From: Polymorphobacter multimanifer | Lineage (GTDB): Bacteria > Pseudomonadota > Alphaproteobacteria > Sphingomonadales > Sphingomonadaceae | Length of the DNA stretch: 64,000 nucleotides | Assembly (NCBI RefSeq): GCF_014205635.1 | Contig: NZ_JACIIV010000002.1 | Coordinates: forward strand, 124,001 to 188,000 | Direction of reading: 5' to 3' | Part shown: piece after piece, positions 25,119 through 33,856 of the stretch | Numbering within the stretch: position 1 is the first letter of the stretch | Layout: each line of letters starts with the position of its first letter | Notes under the pieces: model-generated | Seen by the model: the letters and a program-made list of their open reading frames with translations, nothing else | Databases searched by the model: none | Told to the model about the DNA's origin: nothing | Position numbers and translations under genes: made by a program

Positions 25119-25216
25119 GATCGACCGCAGTCGTTTCCATGGTCCTTGCACCACTCGCCGTCGCCGGCGTTCACAAGGCCAAATCGCCAGTAATGTGCAG
25201 CAAGGGACCCGCATGA
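25115..25216 (+). CDS. Possible 33-residue membrane or secreted peptide between pyrE and pdxJ
   Basis: ATG 25115 overlaps the pyrE stop (ATGA) and the TGA at 25214-25216 overlaps the pdxJ ATG, so this frame is coupled on both sides. It begins [19 protein letters not shown], a signal-like hydrophobic stretch, then a short basic tail with one Cys. No family match was recognised. It may be a real small envelope peptide, the leftover of a longer gene that sits between pyrE and pdxJ in relatives, or simply a device to carry ribosomes to pdxJ. Confidence 0.4.
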   Translation: MRSTAVVSMVLAPLAVAGVHKAKSPVMCSKGPA

Positions 25217-25962
25217 TGTTGAGGCTGGGCGTCAACATCGATCATGTCGCGACCATCCGCAACGCGCGCGGCGGGCTGCATCCCGATCCGGTGCGCGCCG
25301 CGATCGTGGCCGCAGAAGCGGGGGCCGATGGCATCACCGTCCATCTGCGCGAGGACCGGCGACACATCACCGATCCAGATCTGGCGCGGCTGGCGGCCGC
25401 CACGCGCCTGCCGATCAACCTCGAAATGGCAGCCACCGACGAGATGCTCGCCATCGCCCTCGCCGCCAAGCCACACGCCGCCTGCATCGTGCCCGAGCGC
25501 CGCGCCGAGCGCACCACCGAGGGCGGGCTCGATGCCGCCGGGCTGCACAACACGCTTGCCCCCATCGTGCGGCAGCTCCGCGCCAACGGCTCGCGTGTCA
25601 GCCTGTTCATCGCGCCCGATGCCGACCAGCTCCACGCCGCAGCAGCCCTGGGCGCACCGGTGGTCGAACTGCACACCGGACCCTATGCCCATGCCAGCGG
25701 CGAACAGGTGGCAGTGGAGCTGCAGCGGCTGCACACAGCAGCTGCGCTTGGCGTGTCGCTTGGCCTCGAGATCCACGCCGGCCACGGCCTCACCTTCGAC
25801 AATGTGGCGCCGGTGGCGGCGATGCCCGAGCTCGCCGAGCTCAACATCGGCCATTTCCTCATCGGCGAAGCGGTGTTCATCGGCCTGGCGCAAGCCATCC
25901 GCCAGATGCGTGCATTGATGGACGAAGCGCGTTGCATTGCTCGTCCCGAGCGGGGCGCGTGA
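25213..25962 (+). CDS. pdxJ: Pyridoxine 5'-phosphate synthase
   Basis: 249 residues from ATG 25213 (a second ATG follows at 25216). [19 protein letters not shown] is the family start; [42 protein letters not shown] and [14 protein letters not shown] are conserved active-site loops. It condenses 1-deoxyxylulose 5-phosphate with 3-amino-1-hydroxyacetone 1-phosphate to pyridoxine 5'-phosphate (vitamin B6). Its end overlaps the GTG of acpS. Confidence 0.96.
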   Translation: MMLRLGVNIDHVATIRNARGGLHPDPVRAAIVAAEAGADGITVHLREDRRHITDPDLARLAAATRLPINLEMAATDEMLAIALAAKPHAACIVPERRAERTTEGGLDAAGLHNTLAPIVRQLRANGSRVSLFIAPDADQLHAAAALGAPVVELHTGPYAHASGEQVAVELQRLHTAAALGVSLGLEIHAGHGLTFDNVAPVAAMPELAELNIGHFLIGEAVFIGLAQAIRQMRALMDEARCIARPERGA

Positions 25963-26381
25963 ACATTCCCGCAGGCATCGTCGTGCTCGGGCTCGGATCG
26001 GACCTGTGCAACATCACCCGCATCGAATCGAGTATCGAGCGCTTCGGCGCCCGCTTCATCGACCGGGTGTTCACCGATGTCGAACAGGCGAAGGCCAATA
26101 CCCGCGTACTCACCCGCGCCGCCACCTTTGCCAAGCGCTTCGCCGCCAAGGAGGCGTGTGCAAAGGCGCTCGGCACCGGCATCCGCCGCGGCGTGTTCTT
26201 CAAGGACATGGGGGTGATCAACCTCCCCTCGGGCGCCCCGACGCTGCAGCTCGGCGGCGGTGCGGCGCAAAGGCTGGCGCAAATCACCCCCATCGGGCAT
26301 AGGGCGACCATTCATCTGACAATCACCGACGACCATCCATGGGCGCAGGCGATCGTTCTCATTACCGCGAGTCCCGAATGA
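25959..26381 (+). CDS. acpS: Holo-[acyl-carrier-protein] synthase
   Basis: 140 residues from GTG 25959, which overlaps the pdxJ stop. Metal and CoA motifs [15 protein letters not shown] and [18 protein letters not shown] are intact. It transfers 4'-phosphopantetheine from CoA to the serine of acyl carrier protein, activating fatty-acid synthesis. Slightly longer than the 120-130 residues of many members. Its stop overlaps lepB (ATGA). Confidence 0.95.
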   Translation: MNIPAGIVVLGLGSDLCNITRIESSIERFGARFIDRVFTDVEQAKANTRVLTRAATFAKRFAAKEACAKALGTGIRRGVFFKDMGVINLPSGAPTLQLGGGAAQRLAQITPIGHRATIHLTITDDHPWAQAIVLITASPE

Positions 26382-27199
26382 CCGAGGCATCCACCACCGT
26401 GGCAAAGAAGCCGACCAACTGGGCACACGAGCTTTGGCAGCTCTTCCTGCTCGTGCTCGCGGTGCTGGCGGTGCACAGCTTCATCGCCAAACCCTTCTAC
26501 ATCCCCTCCGGTTCGATGCTGCCGACGCTGTTCATCGGGGACCGGCTCATCGTGTCGAAATTCCCTTATGGCTATTCCTATTTGTCGCCCTCCATCGAAG
26601 TGCTGCCGCCGATCCAGGGCCGGCTGCTCGGCAGCATGCCGGCGCGCGGAGACATCGCCATCGTCAAGGCACCGCGCGACCATGTCGACTGGATCAAGCG
26701 CGTCATCGGCCTGCCCGGGGACACCGTGCAGATGAAGGATGGCGCGCTCTGGCTCAACGGCGTCCCCGTGCAGCGTGAACGCGTCGCGGACACCGAGATT
26801 GCCGTGAGCCCCAATTCGGATTGCCTCACCATCGTCGATGCCCAGTACCGTGCCACCAGTGCGGCCGGCACCCAGGTTTGCCGCTACCCCACCTGGCGCG
26901 AGACGCTGCCCGGCGGTCGCAGCTATCTCACCCTCGATGTCGGCGAGATGCCGCAAGACAATACCCCGCCAGTCATCGTCCCCGAAGGCCATGTCTTCCT
27001 GATGGGGGACAACCGCGACAACAGCCAGGACAGCCGCTTCGATGTCAGCCGCGACGGTCTCGGCATGCTGCCGATCGAGAATGTCGTCGGCCGCGCCGAG
27101 TTCATCACCTTCTCGCTCGATGGCTCGACCGACTGGAACCCGATGACCTGGCTCGGTGCCGTCCGAACCGACCGCTATCTCATCGGCCTCAACAATTAG
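26378..27199 (+). CDS. lepB: Signal peptidase I
   Basis: 273 residues. One N-terminal membrane helix ([19 protein letters not shown], residues 18-36), then the catalytic Ser46 in PSGSMLPTL and general base Lys107 in [12 protein letters not shown], and the late [11 protein letters not shown] box. It removes signal peptides of exported proteins at the outer face of the inner membrane. In sphingomonads rnc, era and recO commonly follow; here the operon ends and a convergent gene begins, sharing the TTAG that holds both stop codons. Confidence 0.96.
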   Translation: MTEASTTVAKKPTNWAHELWQLFLLVLAVLAVHSFIAKPFYIPSGSMLPTLFIGDRLIVSKFPYGYSYLSPSIEVLPPIQGRLLGSMPARGDIAIVKAPRDHVDWIKRVIGLPGDTVQMKDGALWLNGVPVQRERVADTEIAVSPNSDCLTIVDAQYRATSAAGTQVCRYPTWRETLPGGRSYLTLDVGEMPQDNTPPVIVPEGHVFLMGDNRDNSQDSRFDVSRDGLGMLPIENVVGRAEFITFSLDGSTDWNPMTWLGAVRTDRYLIGLNN

Positions 27200-27879
27200 C
27201 CCAGCCTGTAAAACAGGTTGAGGTTGAGGACATGGTTGGTGCCGTCCGCGCCCGGCCGCACCAGCCGCTGGTTGAGATAGCCGGCCTCCAGTGTGATGCG
27301 GGGGGTGATGGCATGGCCGACGGCCGCAAAATTGCGCACCTGCTCCAAGCCCGATCGTTGCCCCCAACGCGTCGAATCGAGCCCGACAAATGCCTCCGAC
27401 ACGCCAATCAGCGACCATTTCTCGGATAGCCAGTATTGGCCGCGCAGAAACTGCCGCAACCGCCAGCCATCTTCGTCTGCGCCTTCAAGAAATCGCTGTT
27501 CGAGCCGCGTGCGGGACACCAGCACCGCCTTGCCCGGTGTCCCCGCCAGCCGCACCTGCGCCTGCTGCCAGGTGCGATGCTCGCGTCGCGCCGGCAGCCC
27601 ATCCGGATTGCTCTCGACATACGCATAGCCGAGCAACAGCGTCGCCGCGGGATTGAGCTGCACGCCGACCGCAGGCCGCAGGATCGTCTGCCCCAACCGG
27701 TCCCCGCCATCGGTGAAGCGCGGCTGGACCTCGATCCAGGTGATGAGCTTTCCCTTGATCGGCCCCTGCGCGATGCCAGCCAACCAGACCTGCTCGTCGG
27801 CGTGTGCAGGTGCGGCCAGGGACAGGATGGCAAGGCAGCCCAGCCGTCGCAGGCTGGCAATTCGGGCGCTTCGGATCAT
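27196..27879 (-). CDS. DUF2490 outer-membrane barrel-like protein
   Basis: 227 residues from ATG 27879. Signal peptide MIRSARIASLRRLGCLAILSLAAPAHA. The mature chain is built of amphipathic strands ([89 protein letters not shown]) with the DUF2490 features 'EVQPRF' at the front and 'GYLNQ...' near the end. It probably forms a small outer-membrane barrel. Last gene of the amidohydrolase-DUF885-DUF2490 run, 83 bases behind its neighbour. Confidence 0.82.
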   Translation of the reverse strand: MIRSARIASLRRLGCLAILSLAAPAHADEQVWLAGIAQGPIKGKLITWIEVQPRFTDGGDRLGQTILRPAVGVQLNPAATLLLGYAYVESNPDGLPARREHRTWQQAQVRLAGTPGKAVLVSRTRLEQRFLEGADEDGWRLRQFLRGQYWLSEKWSLIGVSEAFVGLDSTRWGQRSGLEQVRNFAAVGHAITPRITLEAGYLNQRLVRPGADGTNHVLNLNLFYRLG

Positions 27880-27961
27880 GCTGCCGCCCCCTAGGCACGC
27901 AATATGTCGATAAAACGACACGCACCCGGCAAACTTCGAGATCCACGCCAAGGCCGGGCTC

Positions 27962-29767
27962 TCAGCGCTGCCCTGCCACCCAATCCGCCATCTTCTTCTC
28001 CAGCACCGCCATCGGCAGCGCGCCGGTCATCAGCACCTGTTCGTGAAAGGCGCGGATGTCGAACGTGCGGCCCAGCTTCGCCTGGGCATCGGCGCGCAGC
28101 CGGCTGATCGTCAGCTGGCCGATCTTGTAGGCAAGCGCCTGCCCGGGCATGGCGATATAGCGCTCCACCTCGATGGTGGCATCGGTACGACCCATCGCCG
28201 AGTTTGCCATCATGTATTCGATCGCCTGATCGCGGCCCCAGTTCTTGGCGTGCAGACCGGTGTCGACCACAAGGCGCATGGCGCGCAGCATCTCGTCATC
28301 ATAGCGGCCCTGCAACTGCATCGGGTCCTTGAACATGCCGAGCTCCGGCCCCAGGCTTTCAGCATAGAGCGCCCAGCCTTCGACAAAGGCGGTGTTGCCA
28401 CCGAAGCGCTGGAACGCGGGCAGCGCCTCGTTTTCCTGCGCCAGGCTGATCTGGAAATGATGCCCCGGCACGGCTTCATGAAGATACAGCGTCTCGATGC
28501 CCTGGGTGGTGCGCGAGGGCAGGTCATAGGTGTTGTAGTAGAAGATGCCCGGCCGCGAGCCATCGGGCGTACCCGACTGGTAGGAGCCGGCGGCATCATT
28601 CTTCTCGCGGAATTCGGGCACCGGACGAATCTCCAGCGGCGCCTTGGGCAGCGTGCTGAACAGGCTGCCCACGGTGGTGTTCACCCGCTTGCCCACTGCC
28701 TCGTAGCGCAGCCGCAGATCGTCCTTGCTCTTCGGCTTGAAGCGCGGATCGGTGCGGATGAAGGTGAAGAAATCGGAAAGCTCGCCCTTCACTCCCATGC
28801 GCTTCTGCACCGCACCCATGCCCTGGCGAATGCGTGCGACTTCCTTGAGACCAAGATCGTGGATCTCGCTTGCCGTCAGGTCGGTCGTGGTGTTCGTCTG
28901 GATCAGATATTCATAGAGCGCCGCACCCCCCGGCATGGCCGAAAGCCCGACGCTGTCGCGCGCCACTGGCAGATACTCGGCTTTCAGGAAGTCCCGCAGC
29001 CGGGCCAGTGCCGGGTTCACCTCGCTGCCCACCACCCTGGCATAGTCTGCGGACAACCGTGCCTTGTCGGCAGCGGAAAAGCTGTCCGGAAACTTGCCGA
29101 CCGGCTTCATCATCACCGAAGCCGCGGTGCCGCCAACCAGCAGCGTGTCGAGCTGGCCGATGACATTGGTCGTCACCAGCTTCGGCTGCACCACGCCCGC
29201 CGCCATGCCCTGGCGGAAACGCGCAGTCGCCATATCAAGCTGAAAGGCGAAGCTCGTCAGCCGCTTGAGGCCATCCTCGTAATTCTTGACCGTCTTGTAC
29301 GGGGCTGCACTCTCCCCGGTAGAGATATCGGGAATGAAGGTGTGGATGCCGCGCATATGGTCGATCGGCCGGCCCTGCGTCGCAGCGACGAGCTCGGGTG
29401 CAAAGCCCTTGAGATTGGTCTCGGTCTGCCAGCGGAACACGTCATAGCTCACCCGGTCCTGAGCCGAGAGCTTGTCGCGGTCGATCGCATTGAGCGCGGC
29501 CAGATCGGCCTCCGCCGCGGCTTTTTGCGCGTCGAGCGCGGCATCGGAAAAAAAGTCCCCCAGCTGGTCGGCGTATCGCTGGTCGCCGCGGAACAGTGCG
29601 GAAAGCGGGCTGCGCTTCAACGCCGCTTCGTCCGAATCGGCAAACAGCTTGCGCAGCCGGCTGGCCTCGTCGGCCGGCGCCTCCGCAGCCTGCGCCCTGA
29701 CAGGTGCCGCCAGCGGCACCATCAAGCAAAAGCCCACCGCGGCCAAAAACACGCTGCGCATCGTCAA
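27962..29767 (-). CDS. DUF885 exported peptidase-like protein
   Basis: 601 residues with a signal peptide (RSVFLAAVGFCLMVPLAAPVRA). The key motif HEAVPGHHFQI lies near residue 425, with a downstream FVEGWALYAESLG segment that supplies a conserved Glu; together they resemble a gluzincin metal site, and DUF885 proteins are regarded as metallo-carboxypeptidase relatives. The long helical N-terminal part (LDAQKAAAEADLAALNAIDRDKLSAQDRVSYDVFRW) is typical. Envelope location fits its neighbour, an exported amidohydrolase of dipeptidase type 34 bases upstream, so the pair may cut and then consume peptides. Confidence 0.85.
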   Translation of the reverse strand: MTMRSVFLAAVGFCLMVPLAAPVRAQAAEAPADEASRLRKLFADSDEAALKRSPLSALFRGDQRYADQLGDFFSDAALDAQKAAAEADLAALNAIDRDKLSAQDRVSYDVFRWQTETNLKGFAPELVAATQGRPIDHMRGIHTFIPDISTGESAAPYKTVKNYEDGLKRLTSFAFQLDMATARFRQGMAAGVVQPKLVTTNVIGQLDTLLVGGTAASVMMKPVGKFPDSFSAADKARLSADYARVVGSEVNPALARLRDFLKAEYLPVARDSVGLSAMPGGAALYEYLIQTNTTTDLTASEIHDLGLKEVARIRQGMGAVQKRMGVKGELSDFFTFIRTDPRFKPKSKDDLRLRYEAVGKRVNTTVGSLFSTLPKAPLEIRPVPEFREKNDAAGSYQSGTPDGSRPGIFYYNTYDLPSRTTQGIETLYLHEAVPGHHFQISLAQENEALPAFQRFGGNTAFVEGWALYAESLGPELGMFKDPMQLQGRYDDEMLRAMRLVVDTGLHAKNWGRDQAIEYMMANSAMGRTDATIEVERYIAMPGQALAYKIGQLTISRLRADAQAKLGRTFDIRAFHEQVLMTGALPMAVLEKKMADWVAGQR

Positions 29768-29801
29768 ATCCCGTCTACTGTATCAGTCAACCAAGGCAGC
29801 C

Positions 29802-31067
29802 TTACTCAAGCACCTCGCCGCGCGCCATCACCCATTTCACCTTGGCAAGCTCGCGGGCATCGGTGAGCGGGTCGCCATCGACTGCAATCATATCGGCAGC
29901 CTTGCCGGGTTCGATGGTCCCGGTCTCGCTGCTCACACCGAGCAGTTCGGCAGCCCCCGAAGTGGCGGAAACCAGCACGGCGCGCGGAGTCATGCCGCCA
30001 TATTTCACCATCTCCGCACCCTCCTCGCCGTTGCGGCCATGGGCATAGACGGCACTGTCGGTGCCATAGGCGATCTTCACCCCGGCCTTCACTGCCGCCG
30101 CCAGTGCCTTGCCGCGCACCGCCAGCGTCTCGCGAATCTTCTGCTCCACCACCGGCGTATAGACGCCCTTGCCGAGCCGCTCCTCGATCCCGACGAGCGC
30201 CATCAGCGTGGGCACATACCAGCTGCCCTTCGCTGCCATCACCTTCACCGCTGCGTCATCGGCAAAGGTGCCATGGTCGATGCTCGCCACCCCGGCGCGC
30301 GCCGCCGCCTCCACGCCGCGCGCGCCGTGCGCATGCGCCATCACCTTCAGCCCGAGCGATGCGGCCGTATCGACAATCGACTTCATTTCCTCGTCGGTGA
30401 AGTGCTGGCCCAATCCGCGGCCCTGCTGGCTGAGCACGCCGCCAGTGGCGGTGATCTTGATCACGTCCGACCCCAGCTGCGAGGCGCGGCGCACCTTGGC
30501 CGCGCACTCGACCGCTCCGGTGCAGACACTGCTACCCGAAAGCGCTGCATTCACCTCGGGCCGGAAGCCCGAAACATCACCATGCCCGCCGACGATCGAA
30601 AGCGCCGACCCCGCCGCCAGGATGCGTGGCCCGGGGAACATGCCGTCTCGGATCGCATCGCGCACCGCATAGCCCGCAATGCCCGGCGCGCCGGCATCGC
30701 GCACCGTGGTAAAGCCGGCCTTCAACGTGACGCGCGCATTGTAGAGGCCCACCGCCACGGCCTTTTCGTCGCTGTCGGTGGCTTCGCGCCAGAATGGCTG
30801 GTCGGGCTGGCCGGTCAGGTGCACATGCGCGTCGATCAGCCCCGGCAGCACCGTGCGGCTGGACTGGTCGATCACCCGCACCCCCGCCGGGATCGGACGG
30901 TCGATCGGCTGCACCGCCACGATCCGGCCATTCTCGACGATCACCGTCGACGGCCCCAGCGCCGGTTTGGCAGCATCCACGATCAGCCGGCCGGCCTTGA
31001 TCGCCACCGTCTCGGCCTGCGCCGGCCCGGCGAGCAGTACCGCTGCCAGCATCATCCGCGCGATCAT
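29802..31067 (-). CDS. Exported amidohydrolase, imidazolonepropionase-like
   Basis: 421 residues from ATG 31067, which starts a signal peptide (MIARMMLAAVLLAGPAQA). Metal ligands of the amidohydrolase superfamily are present: HVH in GLIDAHVHL, the bridging Lys in VIKITATGG, His in MAHAHG and HGTF, and Asp in IAYGTDS. The closest described relatives are Xaa-Pro dipeptidase/prolidase-type amidohydrolases that are exported with DUF885 proteins. Substrate unknown. First gene of a three-gene run. Confidence 0.88.
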   Translation of the reverse strand: MIARMMLAAVLLAGPAQAETVAIKAGRLIVDAAKPALGPSTVIVENGRIVAVQPIDRPIPAGVRVIDQSSRTVLPGLIDAHVHLTGQPDQPFWREATDSDEKAVAVGLYNARVTLKAGFTTVRDAGAPGIAGYAVRDAIRDGMFPGPRILAAGSALSIVGGHGDVSGFRPEVNAALSGSSVCTGAVECAAKVRRASQLGSDVIKITATGGVLSQQGRGLGQHFTDEEMKSIVDTAASLGLKVMAHAHGARGVEAAARAGVASIDHGTFADDAAVKVMAAKGSWYVPTLMALVGIEERLGKGVYTPVVEQKIRETLAVRGKALAAAVKAGVKIAYGTDSAVYAHGRNGEEGAEMVKYGGMTPRAVLVSATSGAAELLGVSSETGTIEPGKAADMIAVDGDPLTDARELAKVKWVMARGEVLE

Positions 31068-31418
31068 GATATACAGTCCCCAACCTGTTGTGATTGCGGA
31101 GGACTCTAGCCAGATATCGGGACGATGAAAGTCCTGCGGCCGATCACGGTTGGAAAACATCTTCGATCCGACCTTCGAACAGCCGGGCTATGGCAAAGGC
31201 CAGCGGCAACGTCGGGTCATAGCGGCCGCAACACGGCATAGAGCAGCAACGCCCCACCTAGCTCGATCATGTAGCGCCTTGGCTTGAACATCAGCTTGTC
31301 CTGACAATTACCTGGCTACCTCGATGCCAAGTTTCCTTAACATCGACGGCCCTCGCTTATCCGTTGGCTTGCCATTCCATCGGCGCTCGCCGAAGGTCGT
31401 ATCAGGGGAGAGAACAGG
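31068..31418. other. Intergenic stretch holding gene debris
   Basis: 351 bases between the amidohydrolase start and the divergent transporter start. It contains the decayed reading frames at 31144-31291; the rest should be promoter and leader for both flanking genes. GGGGAGAG precedes the transporter start. Confidence 0.6.
31144..31291 (-). pseudogene. Remnant: membrane-protein start joined to XRE regulator tail
   Basis: On the minus strand an AGGA ribosome site precedes ATG 31291 and 24 codons that look like the start of a membrane protein (MFKPRRYMIELGGALLLYAVL), ending in TGA. Overlapping in the +1 frame is GRYDPTLPLAFAIARLF plus FEGRIEDVFQP and a stop at 31144. That second piece is the characteristic C-terminus of the 65-70-residue XRE regulators that often follow such membrane proteins. 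The simplest account is a deletion that fused the front of the first gene to the end of the second. Confidence 0.65.
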
Positions 31419-32744
31419 TTGCGTTTGCCGATTGGCCGGTTGCTTGCGTTCAGTGCACCATGCTTGCCGTTGGCGGCGGTGGGGCTTCCTGTGGTCGTGC
31501 ATCTGCCGCCCTATTATGCCGGGTCGCTCGGGCTCGATATCGGCGTTGTCGGCCTCATCTTCTTCATCGTCCGCATCATCGATGTGCCGCTCGATCCGAT
31601 CCTGGGCGTGCTCATCGACCGCTCGAAGAGCAGGCTCGGGAGGTTCCGGCCGTGGCTGGGCGGGGGGGCCATGATCCTCTTCGCCGGCGTGCTGGCGGTG
31701 TTCTTTGCGCAGCCGGGCATTTCGGGGCCCATGGCGTTTGCAGGGCTGATGCTGATGTATGTCGGCTATTCGGTCGTGCTGGTCTCGCACATGGCGTGGG
31801 GAGCCGTGCTGTCCGATGATTATCACGAGCGATCGCGCATCTTTGGCTGGTGGATGGCGTTCAACATGGTAGGAATGCTCGCCATTTTGGCAGTGCCACC
31901 GGCAAGTGCGGCGCTGTTCGGCGCGGATCGCGCCACCGGCATCCAGACCATGGGGATCATCATCGCCGCAGCGCTGGTGCCGACGATCATTCTCAACATC
32001 GTCGCCGTGCCCGAGCGCCTCTCCCGATCCGATGCCGGCCATGCCCATGGCTGGCGGGAGATGGTCGATGCGTTCCGCATGCCGCTGCTGCGCCGGCTGC
32101 TCATCGTCGACCTGCTTGCCAACCTCGCCCCCGGCATTGCCGGCGCACTGCTGCTGTTCTTCTTCGAAGCAGCTCGCGGCTACACGCCGGCGCAGGCGAG
32201 CCTGTTGCTCATTCCATATTTCGTGGCAGGGCTGGTCGCGGCTCCCTTCTGGATGGCGCTGGCCCGCCGGACCTCGAAGCACCGGGCGATCTTGTGGGCA
32301 GTGGGCCTCTACATGATCTGCCAGTCAGGCACGCTGTTCATCCCGCGAGACGACATGGCGCTGGCCTCGCTCGGCATGGCGCTGGCCGGCATTCCCTATG
32401 TCGCCCCTGCCTTCCTTCTGCGCGCCATGCTGGCGGACTATTCGGATGCCGAGACCCTGCGCTCGGGCAAGGAGCAGACCGGCCTCTTCTATGCCCTCCT
32501 CACCGCAGTGCAGAAGCTGGGCTACGCCATTCCGGTCGGCCTCACTTATCCGCTGCTCGGGCTGATCGGCTTTGATCCCTCGCTCGGCACCGCCAACAGC
32601 GAAAACGCCATCACCGCCCTCACCTTCCTGTTCATCGTGCCGCCGGTCCTGATCGCCGGAATCGGCGGCCTGATCATCCGCGGCTGGCCGATCACCGCTG
32701 AAACCCAGGCGCGCAATGCCGAAGCGCTGGCTGCTCGCAGCTGA
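31419..32744 (+). CDS. GPH-type (MFS_2) sugar/cation symporter
   Basis: 441 residues with about 12 membrane helices, from TTG 31419 (GGGGAG ribosome site). The GPH hallmark sits after helix 2: DPILGVLIDRSKSRLGRFRPWL, and GWWMAFNMVGMLA follows as in sodium:galactoside symporters. SGKEQTGLFYALLTAVQKLGYAI in the second half is also typical. These carriers move glycosides or other small solutes with Na+ or H+ across the inner membrane. No hydrolase neighbour hints at the substrate. Confidence 0.87.
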   Translation: MRLPIGRLLAFSAPCLPLAAVGLPVVVHLPPYYAGSLGLDIGVVGLIFFIVRIIDVPLDPILGVLIDRSKSRLGRFRPWLGGGAMILFAGVLAVFFAQPGISGPMAFAGLMLMYVGYSVVLVSHMAWGAVLSDDYHERSRIFGWWMAFNMVGMLAILAVPPASAALFGADRATGIQTMGIIIAAALVPTIILNIVAVPERLSRSDAGHAHGWREMVDAFRMPLLRRLLIVDLLANLAPGIAGALLLFFFEAARGYTPAQASLLLIPYFVAGLVAAPFWMALARRTSKHRAILWAVGLYMICQSGTLFIPRDDMALASLGMALAGIPYVAPAFLLRAMLADYSDAETLRSGKEQTGLFYALLTAVQKLGYAIPVGLTYPLLGLIGFDPSLGTANSENAITALTFLFIVPPVLIAGIGGLIIRGWPITAETQARNAEALAARS

Positions 32745-32806
32745 CGGAACCCTTTGCTGCAAGGCCGGTTGTCCCATTCGTAATGCCAATACCAAAGGGA
32801 CTGCGC

Positions 32807-33133
32807 ATGAATTTACTCAAGCTCGCCGCCATGGCCATCACTGCCAGCATCACGCTCGCGGGATGCACCACCAATGAGTTCGGTGAGCGTCGCCCATCAC
32901 GCGGCTTGCAGGGTGCTGCCATCGGCGGCGCCGGCGGCGCGGGCGTCGCGGCTGTGACCGGTGGCAATGTCGTGACAGGTGCGGCGATCGGTGCCGCAGC
33001 CGGTGCCGTGCTGGGCATCGTTACCGAGGATCGCAACCGGTTCGAAGACCGTTCCGGATATCGTTACTATTACGACGATCGCGGCCGCGAGTATCGCTAC
33101 GAAGGCCGCCGTCGCGTTTTCACGCGTCGCTGA
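32807..33133 (+). CDS. Glycine-zipper lipoprotein
   Basis: 108 residues from ATG 32807 (AAAGGGA ribosome site). Lipobox ITLAGC with the acylated Cys near residue 20. Residues 35-70 are a glycine-zipper helix pair (LQGAAIGGAGGAGVAAVTGGNVVTGAAIGAAAGAVLGIV, read in two parts), followed by a Tyr/Arg-rich tail (YRYYYDDRGREYRYEGRRR). Outer-membrane glycine-zipper lipoproteins of this size are common and their role is unknown. It is followed by a hairpin that also covers the ribosome site of the next gene. Confidence 0.8.
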   Translation: MNLLKLAAMAITASITLAGCTTNEFGERRPSRGLQGAAIGGAGGAGVAAVTGGNVVTGAAIGAAAGAVLGIVTEDRNRFEDRSGYRYYYDDRGREYRYEGRRRVFTRR

Positions 33134-33180
33134 TTTCCCCCTTGTCGAACACGTGATTGACGCGTGTCCGGCCAACAAGC

Positions 33181-33225
33181 ATCACTCCCCTTCCCGGTTT
33201 TCAGACTGTCGGGAAGGGGAGTGAT
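33181..33225 (+). promoter_or_regulatory. 16-bp hairpin covering the ribosome site of the GST gene
   Basis: ATCACTCCCCTTCCCG at 33181-33196 is perfectly complementary to 33210-33225, with a 13-base loop. The right arm contains the ribosome site AAGGGGAG and ends three bases before ATG 33229. Folded, it would hide the ribosome site; it may also end transcription of the lipoprotein gene. Confidence 0.75.
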
Positions 33226-33228
33226 ACC

Positions 33229-33843
33229 ATGAAATACTATGATTCGATCGGCCCGAACCCGCGCGCCGTGCGCATTGCGATGGCGGAAAAAGGCCTGGCG
33301 ATCCCGATGGAAACCATCGACATCATGGGCGGCGCCAACCGCACGCCCGAGCATTTCGCGCGCAATCCCAGCGGCAGTACACCCGCACTCGAACTCGACA
33401 ATGGCGCCTGCATCGCCGAGATCACCGCAATTATCGAGTATCTTGAAGACATCCACCCCGCCCCGGCCCTGATCGGCAGCACGCCCGAAGAGCGCGCCGA
33501 GACGCGCATGTGGGTACGGCGCATCGATCTCTACATTCTCGAACCCATGGCCAACGGCTTTCGCGCGTCCGAAGGTCGCCGCATGTTCGCACCGCGCATG
33601 ACGCTCGTCTCCGAATCGGCCGCAGCCGAACTCAAGGCAATGGCGCAGGAGAAACTGCTCTGGCTTGATGGGCTCATGCAGGGTCGCCAATGCATTTGCG
33701 GAGACCGCTTCACCATGGCCGACATCCTGCTGCTGGCGTTCGTCGATTTCGGCGCGCAGATTGGACAGCCCATGCCATCGACAGCCAGCTGGCTGCCCGA
33801 ATGGCAGGCCCGTGCCGCTGCCCGCCCGAGCGCGTCCGCCTGA
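33229..33843 (+). CDS. Glutathione S-transferase family protein
   Basis: 204 residues from ATG 33229. Thioredoxin-fold half: MKYYDSIGPNPRAVRIAMAEKGL, then the glutathione-contact loop NPSGSTPALELDNGACIAEITAIIEYLED (the 'ES'-type motif is AEI here). Helical half: RFTMADILLLAFVDFG with the conserved N-capping Asp. The family conjugates or reduces electrophiles with glutathione. Translation may be controlled by the hairpin that covers its ribosome site. Confidence 0.9.
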   Translation: MKYYDSIGPNPRAVRIAMAEKGLAIPMETIDIMGGANRTPEHFARNPSGSTPALELDNGACIAEITAIIEYLEDIHPAPALIGSTPEERAETRMWVRRIDLYILEPMANGFRASEGRRMFAPRMTLVSESAAAELKAMAQEKLLWLDGLMQGRQCICGDRFTMADILLLAFVDFGAQIGQPMPSTASWLPEWQARAAARPSASA

Positions 33844-33856
33844 AGGCCAGCGTGCG

